Positions 35,814 through 43,417 of a stretch of DNA of 64,000 nucleotides are shown here, piece by piece (position 1 is the first letter of the stretch; each line of letters starts with the position of its first letter). Made by a program: the position numbers and the translations under genes. The stretch spans positions 62,001 to 126,000 of the forward strand of contig NZ_CANKYS010000011.1 in the NCBI RefSeq assembly GCF_947488025.1, written 5' to 3'. The notes beneath the pieces are model-generated. The model worked only from the letters and a program-made list of their open reading frames with translations, searched no databases and was not told where the DNA came from. Origin of the DNA: an uncultured Nocardioides sp. (GTDB lineage: Bacteria > Actinomycetota > Actinomycetes > Propionibacteriales > Nocardioidaceae).

Positions 35814-36902
35814 TCAGGAGGACTGCTCGAGGGTGGGGTAGTCGGTGTACCCCTCGGCGCCGCCGCCGTAGAACGTGTCGGGGTTCGGCGCGTTGAGCTC
35901 CGACCCGGCACGCCACCGGTCGGCGAGATCGGGGTTGGCGAGGAACGGGCGCCCGACGACGACCGCGTCGGCGAGGCCGGTCTCGAGCAGCTTCTCGACC
36001 GACTCGAGGGTGGTGACGTCACCGAACCCGTCGTTGAGCAGCACGACGCCGTCGAAGCGCTCCCGCAGGTCGCGCACGAGCGTCTCGAGCGGCTCCAGCG
36101 GGCTGGCCAGCAGGCTCAGGTACGCCAGGCCGAGCGGCGCGACGGCGTCGACCACGGCTCGGTAGGTGGCGGTGAGGTCGGGGCCGAGCTCCTCGCCGAT
36201 GCCGTTGAACTGGTGGGCCGGGCTCAGTCGCAGGCCGACCCGCTCGGCGCCGATCGCCTCGGCGACCCCGGTCACGACCTCGACGACGAAGCGCGCGCGG
36301 TTCTCGGGCGAGCCGCCGTAGACGTCGTCGCGCAGGTTGACCGTCGGGTCGAGGAACTGGTGCAGCAGGTAGCCGTTGGCCGCGTGCACCTCGACACCGT
36401 CGAGTCCGGCCTCGACGGCGTTGCGGGCCGCGGTCACGAAGTCGGCGACCAGGCCGGCGATCTCGTCGGTCTCCGGAGCGCGGGGCACGTCGTGCGGCTT
36501 CGGGCCCGCGGCGGTGATCATCTCGCCGGGCGCCTGCACGGCGCTGGGGGCGATCGTCTCGGTGCCGCCCTTGTTGTCGGCGTGGGCGATCCGTCCGACG
36601 TGCATGAGCTGGGCGACGACCACGCCGTCGCGGGCGTGCACGGCGTCGGCGACCAGGCGCCAGCCGGCGACCTGCTCGTCGGTGTAGAGCCCGGGCACGT
36701 CGAGGTAGCCCTGGCCGACGTGGCTGGGGGCGGTGCCCTCCGTGACGATCAGCCCGGCGCCGGCGCGCTGCGCGTAGTACTCCGCGTTGAGGTCGGTCGG
36801 GGCGTGGCCGTCGCCTGCACGGTTGCGGGTCAGGGGGGCCATCACGAAGCGCTGGGGGAGCTTCCAGGGGCCGACGGCGAGGGGCTCGAATGCACGGGAC
36901 AT
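35814..36902 (-). CDS. Old-yellow-enzyme family alkene reductase (NemA-like)
   Basis: 362 residues. FMN-dependent TIM-barrel ene-reductase of normal length. Landmarks: FVMAPLTRNRAGDGHAPT (FMN loop with catalytic Thr region), HVGRIAH, HAANGYLLHQFLDPTVNLR (the active-site His/Asn equivalent is HAAN; YLLHQF is the OYE signature) and the FMN phosphate site GFGDV/VVVGRPF near the end. It reduces activated C=C or nitro groups with NAD(P)H. SD GGAGG precedes ATG 36902. A 10-12-10 inverted repeat spanning a -10 box lies directly upstream, suggesting control by a TetR- or MarR-type repressor. Confidence 0.93.
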   Translation of the reverse strand: MSRAFEPLAVGPWKLPQRFVMAPLTRNRAGDGHAPTDLNAEYYAQRAGAGLIVTEGTAPSHVGQGYLDVPGLYTDEQVAGWRLVADAVHARDGVVVAQLMHVGRIAHADNKGGTETIAPSAVQAPGEMITAAGPKPHDVPRAPETDEIAGLVADFVTAARNAVEAGLDGVEVHAANGYLLHQFLDPTVNLRDDVYGGSPENRARFVVEVVTGVAEAIGAERVGLRLSPAHQFNGIGEELGPDLTATYRAVVDAVAPLGLAYLSLLASPLEPLETLVRDLRERFDGVVLLNDGFGDVTTLESVEKLLETGLADAVVVGRPFLANPDLADRWRAGSELNAPNPDTFYGGGAEGYTDYPTLEQSS

Positions 36903-36920
36903 GTAGGTGCTGCCTCCAGA

Positions 36921-36952
36921 GTGGTTGAGGACTGTACGACTCCCTCAGCCAC
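36921..36952. promoter_or_regulatory. Inverted repeat over the alkene reductase promoter (possible operator)
   Basis: GTGGTTGAGG (36921-36930), 12 bases, CCTCAGCCAC (36943-36952): 10-base arms with one mismatch. On the minus strand a -10-like TACAGT (36931-36936) lies between the arms, so a bound dimer would block the promoter. The remaining 150 bases to the VOC gene hold only that gene's promoter. Confidence 0.5.
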
Positions 36953-37096
36953 CGTGCGCCGGTCGATGTTCCCCGACGAGAGAAGCCTCACAGCAGCGAT
37001 ACCTGAGGACGTCGTGGACGGAGATCGGGGCCGGCGACAGCCGCCACGTCCTCAGACATCCCGTCCTTCCGGACAGCAGGTGGCCGCCAGGCCTTC

Positions 37097-37102
37097 TAGC
37101 CT
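37097..37102 (+). promoter_or_regulatory. -10 box TAGCCT, leaderless geometry for the VOC gene
   Basis: TAGCCT, six bases, then ATG 37109. Confidence 0.6.
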
Positions 37103-37108
37103 CGGGGC

Positions 37109-37501
37109 ATGGACATGAAGCTCGAGCTGGTGATGGTGCCCGTGACGGACGTCGACCGGGCCAAGGAGTTCTACGAGAAGGTCGGCTTCGTCGTCGACCA
37201 CGACCAGACCGTGAACGACGACGTGCGGTTCGTGCAGCTGACCCCGCCGGGATCGGCCTGCTCGATCGCCATCGGTCGCGGCCTCACGCGCATGGAGCCG
37301 GGCTCGCTCGACAACATGCAGATGGTCATCGCCGACGCCGACGCGACCCACGCCGACCTCGTCGCACGTGGCATCGAGGTCAGCGAGGTCGACGAGCTGG
37401 CCTGGGGCCGGTTCGTCTTCTTCGCCGACCCCGACGGCAACGGCTGGGCGCTCCAGCAACTGCCTGACTGGTCGGCCGGCGCCGCCGGCGGGGACTCGTA
37501 G
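37109..37501 (+). CDS. VOC-superfamily (glyoxalase/bleomycin resistance-like) protein
   Basis: 130 residues forming a single VOC module: VMVPVTDVDRAKEFYEKVGF at the start, FVFFADPDGNGWALQQLP at the end. Both beta-alpha-beta-beta-beta repeats can be traced. VOC proteins bind a divalent metal and isomerise, cleave or sequester small compounds; this one lacks a clear first metal His, so metal use is doubtful. Monocistronic, with a hairpin just after the stop. Confidence 0.88.
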   Translation: MDMKLELVMVPVTDVDRAKEFYEKVGFVVDHDQTVNDDVRFVQLTPPGSACSIAIGRGLTRMEPGSLDNMQMVIADADATHADLVARGIEVSEVDELAWGRFVFFADPDGNGWALQQLPDWSAGAAGGDS

Positions 37502-37515
37502 GGGTTGCGGGTCGC

Positions 37516-37570
37516 CTGGGGAACGAGACGCAGGTCGATCGGCCCGATGAGGCTGCAGGTCGTTCCCCAG
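37516..37570. repeat. Palindromic intergenic hairpin CTGGGGAACGA between convergent genes
   Basis: Perfect 11-base arms CTGGGGAACGA (37516-37526) and TCGTTCCCCAG (37560-37570). Inside, GCAG (37530-37533) pairs with CTGC (37553-37556) and ATCGG (37538-37542) with CCGAT (37544-37548). Architecture resembles the CTAGGGACG repeats (arm ending ACGA, inner stem containing CAGG or TAGG) but sequence identity is limited. Confidence 0.7.
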
Positions 37571-37613
37571 ACGCGGGCCGGGCTCCTGCCCGAGCGCTCG
37601 GCGCGCGCTCGCC

Positions 37614-37919
37614 CTACGGATCCCAGTCGCTCTCGGCCGGACTGAGCGTGTAGTTCGCGTAGGTGAGGTAGCGACACGTGCGTGGTTGGTCGACCACGAG
37701 CTGCCGAACGTGCGCTGCTCCCGAATCCATGTGCCAGCCGCCGATGCTGCACATGTCGTCCCACTCCTCAGGCGTCATGTCGACCTCGACGACCTGGTCC
37801 GAGCCGTCGTCCCTGCTGAGCACCACGGTGAGACCGCGCGGGACCCGGTCGGTCACCTCGCCGATCGTGGACAAGATGTCGACGAGATGGTCCCACCGCG
37901 GGTCGACTCCGCGCTCCAT
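37614..37919 (-). CDS. Hypothetical protein, 101 residues
   Basis: Start ATG 37919 (MERGVDPRWDHLVDIL) gives a soluble, acidic, Trp-rich protein ending PAESDWDP. No motif, signal peptide or helix was recognised. GC-rich third positions and the lack of a better frame suggest that it is expressed. It is 34 bases downstream of the AAA ATPase gene on the same strand and may be its operon partner. Confidence 0.6.
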   Translation of the reverse strand: MERGVDPRWDHLVDILSTIGEVTDRVPRGLTVVLSRDDGSDQVVEVDMTPEEWDDMCSIGGWHMDSGAAHVRQLVVDQPRTCRYLTYANYTLSPAESDWDP

Positions 37920-37953
37920 GCGGGCAGGATGGCACGACGGGGGGCCCGCGGCG

Positions 37954-39399
37954 TCAGCCCACTCCCGGGTCCGCGCCCGGTTGCAGCTTGCTCGCATCGC
38001 CCGCCGAGCCCAGCAGGGCACGGGTCAGGGCAGCCGAGTCGGCCTGCAGCTCAGCGGTGGCGGCCGCGAGGTCGTCGTCACCGGGCTCGCGGTCGTCCAT
38101 CGCGGCGATCAGCACCGCCCTTCGGACCAGCTCCTTGGCGTACGACGCCGTGGTGCCGGCGGAGTCCCTCGCGGCTTCGGCGACCGCCGGGCCGGTGAAG
38201 GCCACACGGGCGCCGTACAGCTCGATCAGCGCCCGCCGCGCCGCCTCGTGGGGAAGCGGGATCTCCACGGCCAGGTCGACGCGTCCCGGTCGTTGCGCGA
38301 GCGCCTTCTCCAGCGCCTCGGCGCGATTGGTCGTCAGGAGGAAGACCACGTCGGCGTCCGGGTCGAGCCCGTCCATCGCGTCCAGAAGGGTGAAGAGCAA
38401 GGGCGAGGCACCCCCGCCGAAGTGGTGGTCACGGTCCTCGGCGATCAGGTCGCAGTCCTCGATGACGACGATCGCGGGCTGGTGGGCACGAGCGATCTGG
38501 GCGGCTGCACTCACGTGCACCATCTCCGCGCCGCTCAGCAGCACCACCGTCGCCTGGGGAGTCGCCCCGATCAGGTGGCGCACGGTGTGCGTCTTGCCGG
38601 TGCCCGGTGGGCCGTAGAGCAGGACCCCGCGCTTGAGGTGCTGCCCCTTGTCGCGCAGCTGGTCGCGGTGCTCAGCGAGCCCGACAACGTGGGCGCGCAC
38701 CTGCTCCAGCGTGCCGTCCGGCAGGACGACGTGGCCCGCCGGGAGGTCCGGCCGGCGGTGGAAGGCCAGGCCGGACATCGAGCGCTCGAACGGATTGCCG
38801 CTGAAGCTGATCACCTGGCGCCACAGGACGCTGCGCCGCATCGCCTCGTCGCGGACCTCGGCGAGCAGCGCCGCGGCATCCTCCGACCTGGGCGCGAGCA
38901 CCTCGAGCCGCGACTGTGAGCCGTACTGCGGGTTGCCGACGCGTTGCAGGACGACGAGTGGCGACCCGTTGTGGTGCAACAGGTGCAGCCCGAACGCGAC
39001 GGTGGCTCGCTCCGTGTCGGGCCCCGTGGGCACGTTGAGGCGATCGACCTGGCCGCTGCTGAAGCGACCCCACTCCGACTGTGACATCAGGTCGCCCAGC
39101 GAGCTGTGGTGGCGCTGGTCGCCACCCCCGACCCCGAGCAGCCTCGCCCCCGGGTCACGAGCAGCGATCGTCTCGAGGGCGATGTCGGTGTCGGCCCACC
39201 GGTGCACGGAGATCGGCTCGACCACGACCGGGAGCTCGTCAGCCCTGACGCCGAGGTGGGCGTCCAGGACCGGCATGAGGTCCTCGCCGCGCCGCTTGCT
39301 GGACGGCTCGTCCTGGACGAGCTGTCTCACCAGCCGCTTCAACGCCTCGCGCAGCTCGTCGTCGCCGGCACCGTCTCGTTCCGTGTCCCCCGAAGCCAT
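37954..39399 (-). CDS. AAA+ ATPase with unknown N-terminal domain
   Basis: 481 residues. The N-terminal 240 residues are a soluble domain that I do not recognise (it starts with charged, coiled segments, ELREALKRLVRQL). A single AAA module follows: Walker A YGPPGTGKTHTVRHL (about 261-275), Walker B VVIEDCDLI (the Glu-Asp order is IED), sensor-1 LLTTNR, and a second-region Arg in LAQRPGRVDLAVEIP, the Cdc48/FtsH-like box. No protease or membrane part is present. Such ATPases remodel proteins; the partner is unknown. A leaderless -10 box lies before ATG 39399. The upstream gene encodes a coiled-coil protein and the downstream gene a small unknown protein. Confidence 0.85.
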   Translation of the reverse strand: MASGDTERDGAGDDELREALKRLVRQLVQDEPSSKRRGEDLMPVLDAHLGVRADELPVVVEPISVHRWADTDIALETIAARDPGARLLGVGGGDQRHHSSLGDLMSQSEWGRFSSGQVDRLNVPTGPDTERATVAFGLHLLHHNGSPLVVLQRVGNPQYGSQSRLEVLAPRSEDAAALLAEVRDEAMRRSVLWRQVISFSGNPFERSMSGLAFHRRPDLPAGHVVLPDGTLEQVRAHVVGLAEHRDQLRDKGQHLKRGVLLYGPPGTGKTHTVRHLIGATPQATVVLLSGAEMVHVSAAAQIARAHQPAIVVIEDCDLIAEDRDHHFGGGASPLLFTLLDAMDGLDPDADVVFLLTTNRAEALEKALAQRPGRVDLAVEIPLPHEAARRALIELYGARVAFTGPAVAEAARDSAGTTASYAKELVRRAVLIAAMDDREPGDDDLAAATAELQADSAALTRALLGSAGDASKLQPGADPGVG

Positions 39400-39405
39400 G
39401 AGCCG

Positions 39406-39411
39406 AACCTA
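39406..39411 (-). promoter_or_regulatory. -10 box TAGGTT, leaderless geometry for the AAA+ gene
   Basis: TAGGTT on the minus strand, six bases, then ATG 39399. Confidence 0.6.
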
Positions 39412-39476
39412 CCGGCCAGATCGGGGAGCGCCAGCCTGCTCAGGGCGAGCCGGCACTCCCCGTCCGGACTGCGCTT

Positions 39477-39965
39477 CTACCCGGGCTGCGAGTCGTCGCT
39501 GCTGTCGACCTGCGCCGGATCGGGAGCAGGGTCGAGCCGGTCCAGCATGTCGTTCAGGTGCCGACGGAGGTGCTGCGCGTGGTCTGCCGCCACCTGCTGC
39601 AGACGAGCGACTTCGGCCTCCCCGCGCGTGCGCTGCTCCTCGGACTCCGCCTGCACTCCATCGGCAGTCGCTCGGGCCTCGTCCACCGTCCGCGACGCCT
39701 CGAGCCGGGCGGCCGCGACCATGCTCGTGGCCTCGCGCTGCGCCGACTGCACCAGCGCATCCGCCTCGGCCTGGGCCGCGGCGACGATCCCGGCCGCTTC
39801 GGCCCGGGCATCGGAGCGCCACTGATCGGTGTCGCGGGCAGTCATCTCCAGCAGCCGTGCCGCCGAGGGCGAACGCTGCCCCGGCACCACGACCCGCCCG
39901 GAGGAGTCGTCTCGATCGTCGTCCGCTGCCCTGCGGGCATCTGCGGCGTCTTCCTGGTTCAGCAC
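39477..39965 (-). CDS. Coiled-coil protein, DivIVA-like helical region
   Basis: 162 residues from GTG 39965, which is preceded by a strong purine-rich SD (GGAGGAGAGGGAG); the longer open frame upstream runs antisense-like through other sequence. The middle (about 45-135) is a continuous Ala/Glu/Arg-rich helix with repeats such as ARAEAAGIVAAAQAEADAL, similar in style to the C-terminal coil of DivIVA/Wag31 or to ATP-synthase b-like stalks. A -10-like TACGCT lies at 40008-40013. It may be an adaptor or scaffold for the AAA+ ATPase encoded 77 bases downstream (inference). No membrane segment. Confidence 0.75.
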   Translation of the reverse strand: MLNQEDAADARRAADDDRDDSSGRVVVPGQRSPSAARLLEMTARDTDQWRSDARAEAAGIVAAAQAEADALVQSAQREATSMVAAARLEASRTVDEARATADGVQAESEEQRTRGEAEVARLQQVAADHAQHLRRHLNDMLDRLDPAPDPAQVDSSDDSQPG

Positions 39966-40069
39966 GTGCGTTCTCCCTCTCCTCCCCCCGCGGCCGGTGT
40001 CATCGGCAGCGTACGAGGTCGAGGGTCGATACGTCCCCGGGGGACCGTCCAACGGCGGTGCCCCCGCGT

Positions 40070-40738
40070 TCAGACCAGCGGCGGCTGGGTCTTCTCCCGC
40101 ACCTCGTCCTCGGTGACGCCGGGGGCGAGCTCGACGAGCCTGAGCGCCCGGTCGCCGAGCGTGCCCGACGGCGCGACCTCGCCGGTCGCGGGGTCGATCA
40201 CGTCGATCACGCAGAGGTCGGTGATGATCCGCTGCACCACCCGCTTGCCGGTGTAGGGCAGGTCGCACTCGTCGAGGATCTTCAACGACCCGTCCTTGGC
40301 GGTGTGCTCCATCAGCACGATCACCCGCTTGGCGCCGTGGACCAGGTCCATCGCGCCGCCCATGCCCTTGACCATCTTCCCGGGGATCATCCAGTTCGCG
40401 ATGTCACCCACCGCCGAGACCTGCATCGCACCCAGGATCGCGGCGTCGATCTTGCCGCCACGGATCATCCCGAACGACTGCGCGGAGTCGAAGAACGACG
40501 CACCCTTGCGCAGCGTCACCGTCTCCTTGCCCGCGTTGATCAGGTCCGGGTCCTCCTCGCCCTCGAAGGGGTACGCCCCCACGCCGAGGATGCCGTTCTC
40601 CGACTGCAGCACCAGCTCCACGTCGTCGGCGACGTAGTTCGGCACCAGCGTCGGCAGCCCGATCCCGAGGTTGACGTACGACCCGTCCTTGAGCTCGCTC
40701 GCAGCACGAGCGGCCATCTCCTCACGACTCCATGCCAT
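40070..40738 (-). CDS. scoB: 3-oxoacid CoA-transferase, subunit B
   Basis: 222 residues. [16 protein letters not shown] at the start and the active-site Glu in [12 protein letters not shown] identify the beta subunit, which forms the covalent glutamyl-CoA intermediate. It transfers CoA from succinyl-CoA to acetoacetate or a related oxoacid. Four bases follow the scoA stop before the intergenic start, so the two subunits are co-expressed. The C-terminus (EKTQPPLV) is complete. Confidence 0.94.
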   Translation of the reverse strand: MAWSREEMAARAASELKDGSYVNLGIGLPTLVPNYVADDVELVLQSENGILGVGAYPFEGEEDPDLINAGKETVTLRKGASFFDSAQSFGMIRGGKIDAAILGAMQVSAVGDIANWMIPGKMVKGMGGAMDLVHGAKRVIVLMEHTAKDGSLKILDECDLPYTGKRVVQRIITDLCVIDVIDPATGEVAPSGTLGDRALRLVELAPGVTEDEVREKTQPPLV

Positions 40739-40743
40739 CTCGC

Positions 40744-41571
40744 TCAGCCTCCCAGTCCGAAGCTCGCCGCGTCGTCCGACCCCTGCACGGGGTCCGGCTC
40801 GGGCCGCGGTCGCGTCGTGACCCGCTCGATCTTCTTGTCCGCCGCCTGCTCCGGCGTCAGCGCGACGACGCGCTGCACGTACACGCCCGGGGTGTGGATG
40901 TCGTTCGGGTCGAGCTCACCGGGCTCGACCAGCTCCTCGACCTCCGCGATCGTCACCCGCCCGCACATCGCGGCCAGCGGGTTGAAGTTGCGCGCGGACT
41001 GGCGGTAGATCAGGTTGCCGTGCCGGTCGCCCTTCCAGGCCCGCACCAGCCCGAAGTCGGCCACGATCGCCTCCTCGAGGACGTACTCCTTGTCGCCTTC
41101 CGCGGTGGAGAACACCTTGGTCTCCTTCGGCGGCGAGGCCACGATGACGTTGCCCTCGGAGTCGTACTTCCACGGCAGACCACCCTCGGCGACCTGGGTG
41201 CCGACACCGGTCGCGGTGTAGAAGCCCGGGATGCCCGAGCCACCCGCGCGCATCCGCTCCGCCAGCGTGCCCTGCGGGGTCAGCTCGACCTCGAGCTCGC
41301 CGTGCAGGTACTGCCGGGCGAACTCCTTGTTCTCCCCGACGTAGGAGGAGATCATCCGCCGGATCCGCTTGGCGAAGAGCAGCCGACCCAGTCCCCACTC
41401 GTCCACGCCGCAGTTGTTCGACACCGCCTCGAGGTCGGTCGTGCCCGCCTCGAGGATGGCGTCGATGAGGACCGACGGGATGCCCGAGAGCCCGAAGCCA
41501 CCGACGGCGAGGGTGGCGCCGTCCGGGATGTCAGCGACCGCCTCGGCCGCAGAAGAGACCACTTTGTCCAT
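40744..41571 (-). CDS. scoA: 3-oxoacid CoA-transferase, subunit A
   Basis: 275 residues. [20 protein letters not shown] and [11 protein letters not shown] are the CoA-transferase family I alpha signatures; [16 protein letters not shown] is the third conserved block. The C-terminal tail beyond residue 245 ([16 protein letters not shown]) is longer and more polar than in most SCOT-A proteins. First gene of the scoAB operon, with a leaderless -10 box TAGGGT seven bases before its ATG. Confidence 0.94.
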   Translation of the reverse strand: MDKVVSSAAEAVADIPDGATLAVGGFGLSGIPSVLIDAILEAGTTDLEAVSNNCGVDEWGLGRLLFAKRIRRMISSYVGENKEFARQYLHGELEVELTPQGTLAERMRAGGSGIPGFYTATGVGTQVAEGGLPWKYDSEGNVIVASPPKETKVFSTAEGDKEYVLEEAIVADFGLVRAWKGDRHGNLIYRQSARNFNPLAAMCGRVTIAEVEELVEPGELDPNDIHTPGVYVQRVVALTPEQAADKKIERVTTRPRPEPDPVQGSDDAASFGLGG

Positions 41572-41578
41572 GCCCGAG

Positions 41579-41584
41579 ACCCTA
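41579..41584 (-). promoter_or_regulatory. -10 box TAGGGT, leaderless geometry for scoAB
   Basis: TAGGGT on the minus strand, seven bases, then ATG 41571. Confidence 0.6.
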
Positions 41585-41677
41585 GCGGGGATGTGACCGG
41601 CGCCACCGTGTGGGCGGGCACCACAGTCGGTGCCGCCATATGTGCCCGGGGACGGGCGTGCGGCCCCGGACGTGGTT

Positions 41678-41719
41678 CGGCCGGGCCCAGGGAAGAGGCA
41701 CCCTCCCCGGGCCCGGCCG
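41678..41719 (-). terminator. Hairpin terminator downstream of the decayed secreted-protein gene
   Basis: 11-bp stem GGCCGGGCCC/GGGCCCGGCC (41679-41688, 41709-41718, plus one C-G pair outside), with AGGG/CCCT inside the loop. It lies 20 bases past the last stop of the pseudogene on the minus strand, as expected for its original terminator. Confidence 0.7.
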
Positions 41720-41738
41720 GCTCAACGACGCAGCGGTG

Positions 41739-42286
41739 TCAGAGCTTCGCCAGGCGAGCCCTCACCTGCGTCAGCAGGGCGGCGCGGAGCTCCCCGTCGA
41801 ACTTGGTGATCGGCGCGCCCGGAGCGTTGCGCAGGCCCACGTGGGCAGCAGCGCCGGCGAGTCGAACTCGTTCGAGACCGGGCCCGTGACGCAGGTGAGG
41901 GGCTCGCCCGGGGTCTCCGGCTCCGGCTCCTCCTCCTGCGGGTCGGCGATGCCCTCAAGCGTCACCGCGCTTCCGACCTGGGTCCAGGAGTCGCCGTCGT
42001 TGAACCAGTACTCCGACACCTCGGCGCTGCGGCGGCTCAGCTTCAGCCACTTCGGCACGGTGCTCGCACCTCCGGCGGTCGAGACGCTGAGCTGGCCGTT
42101 GCCGTCGGGATCGGACAGGACCTCCATGCCGGTCGCACGGCACCGGGCCAGCATGGCGTAGCCGGGCGAGGTGCCGGGCTGCGTCATGTCGTTGCGGATG
42201 ATGAGGCCGGCCTTGCCGGAGTTGTCGACGAGCCGTGCTGGCGTCGGACGTAGGCCACCCGGGGTCCGGGCTCGACCGTTGCATTC
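41739..42286 (-). pseudogene. Decayed C-terminal fragment of a secreted ThuA/glycoside-hydrolase-type protein
   Basis: Reading on the minus strand from about 42286, the frame gives KAGLIIRNDMTQPGTSPG, then KWLKLSRR...VSEYWFNDGDSWTQVG, a DUF1349/LamG-like carbohydrate-associated domain that I associate with the C-terminus of secreted ThuA or PKD-containing proteins. Near 41830-41850 the frame is lost; in a neighbouring frame it continues as APGAPITKFDGELRAALL and ends at TGA 41741-41739. Upstream of 42286 an in-frame stop and AT-rich DNA replace the expected N-terminal hundreds of residues. So both a 5' truncation and a frameshift are visible. The exact parent family is uncertain. Confidence 0.7.
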
Positions 42287-42360
42287 TTTCGTTTGTGGTC
42301 AAGCAAAAGATGGCCTGCATGAACATAAAGACCACAACGAAGCGTGAAAACACCGTCAAG
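42281..42360. other. AT-rich patch with TTGTGGTC/GACCACAA inverted repeat
   Basis: 36 of these 80 bases are G or C, far below the surrounding sequence. It contains TTGTGGTC (42293-42300) and GACCACAA (42330-42337), 29 bases apart, with further paired bases outside if one bulge is allowed. It separates the pseudogene from the Get3/ArsA-like operon. It could be an operator or UP-like region for that operon, or the scar of an inserted element. Confidence 0.5.
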
Positions 42361-42379
42361 GGGGTCGGAGACGGCTGGC

Positions 42380-42385
42380 TATCCT
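42380..42385 (+). promoter_or_regulatory. -10 box TATCCT, leaderless geometry for the Get3/ArsA-like pair
   Basis: TATCCT, six bases, then GTG 42392. Confidence 0.65.
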
Positions 42386-42391
42386 CGGCTC

Positions 42392-43417
42392 GTGACCGCG
42401 AGCACCGACCGACCCGACGACTGGCCGAAGGTGCGTCTCCACGTCATCACCGGCAAGGGCGGGACCGGGAAGTCCACCGTGGCCGCAGCGCTCGCCCTCG
42501 CGCTGGCGAGCTCGGGTCGCAACGTGCTGCTGTGCGAGGTCGAGGGCCGCCAGGGCATCGCCCGGATGTTCGACATCGACCCGCTGCCCTACGAGGAGCG
42601 GCGCATCGCCAAGGGCGCTCCCGACGAGGACGGCCGCGCCGGCCAGGTCCACGCGCTCCACATCGATCCCGAGTCGGCGCTGCTCGAGTACCTCTCGATG
42701 TACTACAAGCTCGGTCGCGCCGGGAAGGCGCTCGACCGCTTCGGTGTCATCGACTTCGCCACCACCATCGCCCCCGGCGTCCGCGACGTGCTCCTCACCG
42801 GCAAGGTCTACGAGGCGGTGCAGCGACCCCGCGGCGGTCGGCACCAGCACCAGATCACGTACGACGCCGTGGTGCTCGACGCGCCGCCCACGGGCCGCAT
42901 CTGCCAGTTCCTCGGCGTGAACTCCGAGCTGGCCGGGCTCGCCAAGGTGGGCCCGATCAAGTCCCAGGCCGACAAGGTGATGGAGTTGCTGCGCTCACCG
43001 CGCACGGCGGTGCACCTGGTCACGATCCTCGAGGAGATGCCCGTGCAGGAGACCTCCGACGGCATCGCCGAGCTCCGCGCCGCAGGCCTGCCCGTCGGCG
43101 GGGTCGTGGTCAACCTGGTGCGCCCGCAGGCCCTCAGCCCGAGCGCGCTGGCCCAGGTGCGCGACGGCTCCGTCGACCCGACCGCGGTCACCTCCGAGCT
43201 GGCCCGCGCCCGCGTGGACGTCGACGCCGAGCTGGTGGGGTCGCTGGTCGCCGAGGCACGCGACCACGCCGTACGCCGACACCTCGAGGACGAGCAGCGC
43301 GAGCTCGTCGCGGCCGAGGGCGTGCCGACCTACGACCTCCCGCGCCTCGCGGGCGGCATCGACCAGGGCGCGCTCGTCGAGCTCGCCCAGCTGCTCCGCC
43401 GCCAGGGGATGGCATGA
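42392..43417 (+). CDS. Get3/ArsA-like ATPase, first subunit (Rv3679/BagA-like)
   Basis: 341 residues from GTG 42392. The P-loop VITGKGGTGKSTVAAAL is the deviant Walker A (GKGGxGK) of the MinD/Get3/ArsA group, with the signature lysine present. Switch-type VVLDAPPTGRICQFL follows at about residue 165. No arsenite-site Cys triad is seen, so arsenite transport is unlikely. M. tuberculosis has the same pair directly before whiB4 and ponA2 (Rv3679-Rv3682), where the two proteins form a complex (BagA/BagB). The stop overlaps the second subunit start (ATGA). Confidence 0.9.
   Translation: MTASTDRPDDWPKVRLHVITGKGGTGKSTVAAALALALASSGRNVLLCEVEGRQGIARMFDIDPLPYEERRIAKGAPDEDGRAGQVHALHIDPESALLEYLSMYYKLGRAGKALDRFGVIDFATTIAPGVRDVLLTGKVYEAVQRPRGGRHQHQITYDAVVLDAPPTGRICQFLGVNSELAGLAKVGPIKSQADKVMELLRSPRTAVHLVTILEEMPVQETSDGIAELRAAGLPVGGVVVNLVRPQALSPSALAQVRDGSVDPTAVTSELARARVDVDAELVGSLVAEARDHAVRRHLEDEQRELVAAEGVPTYDLPRLAGGIDQGALVELAQLLRRQGMA

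Noticed and set aside
41955..42359. Minus-strand open frame of 134 codons across the pseudogene edge
   Set aside because: It is out of frame with the recognisable domain and partly covers the AT-rich patch; no start signal or family similarity seen.
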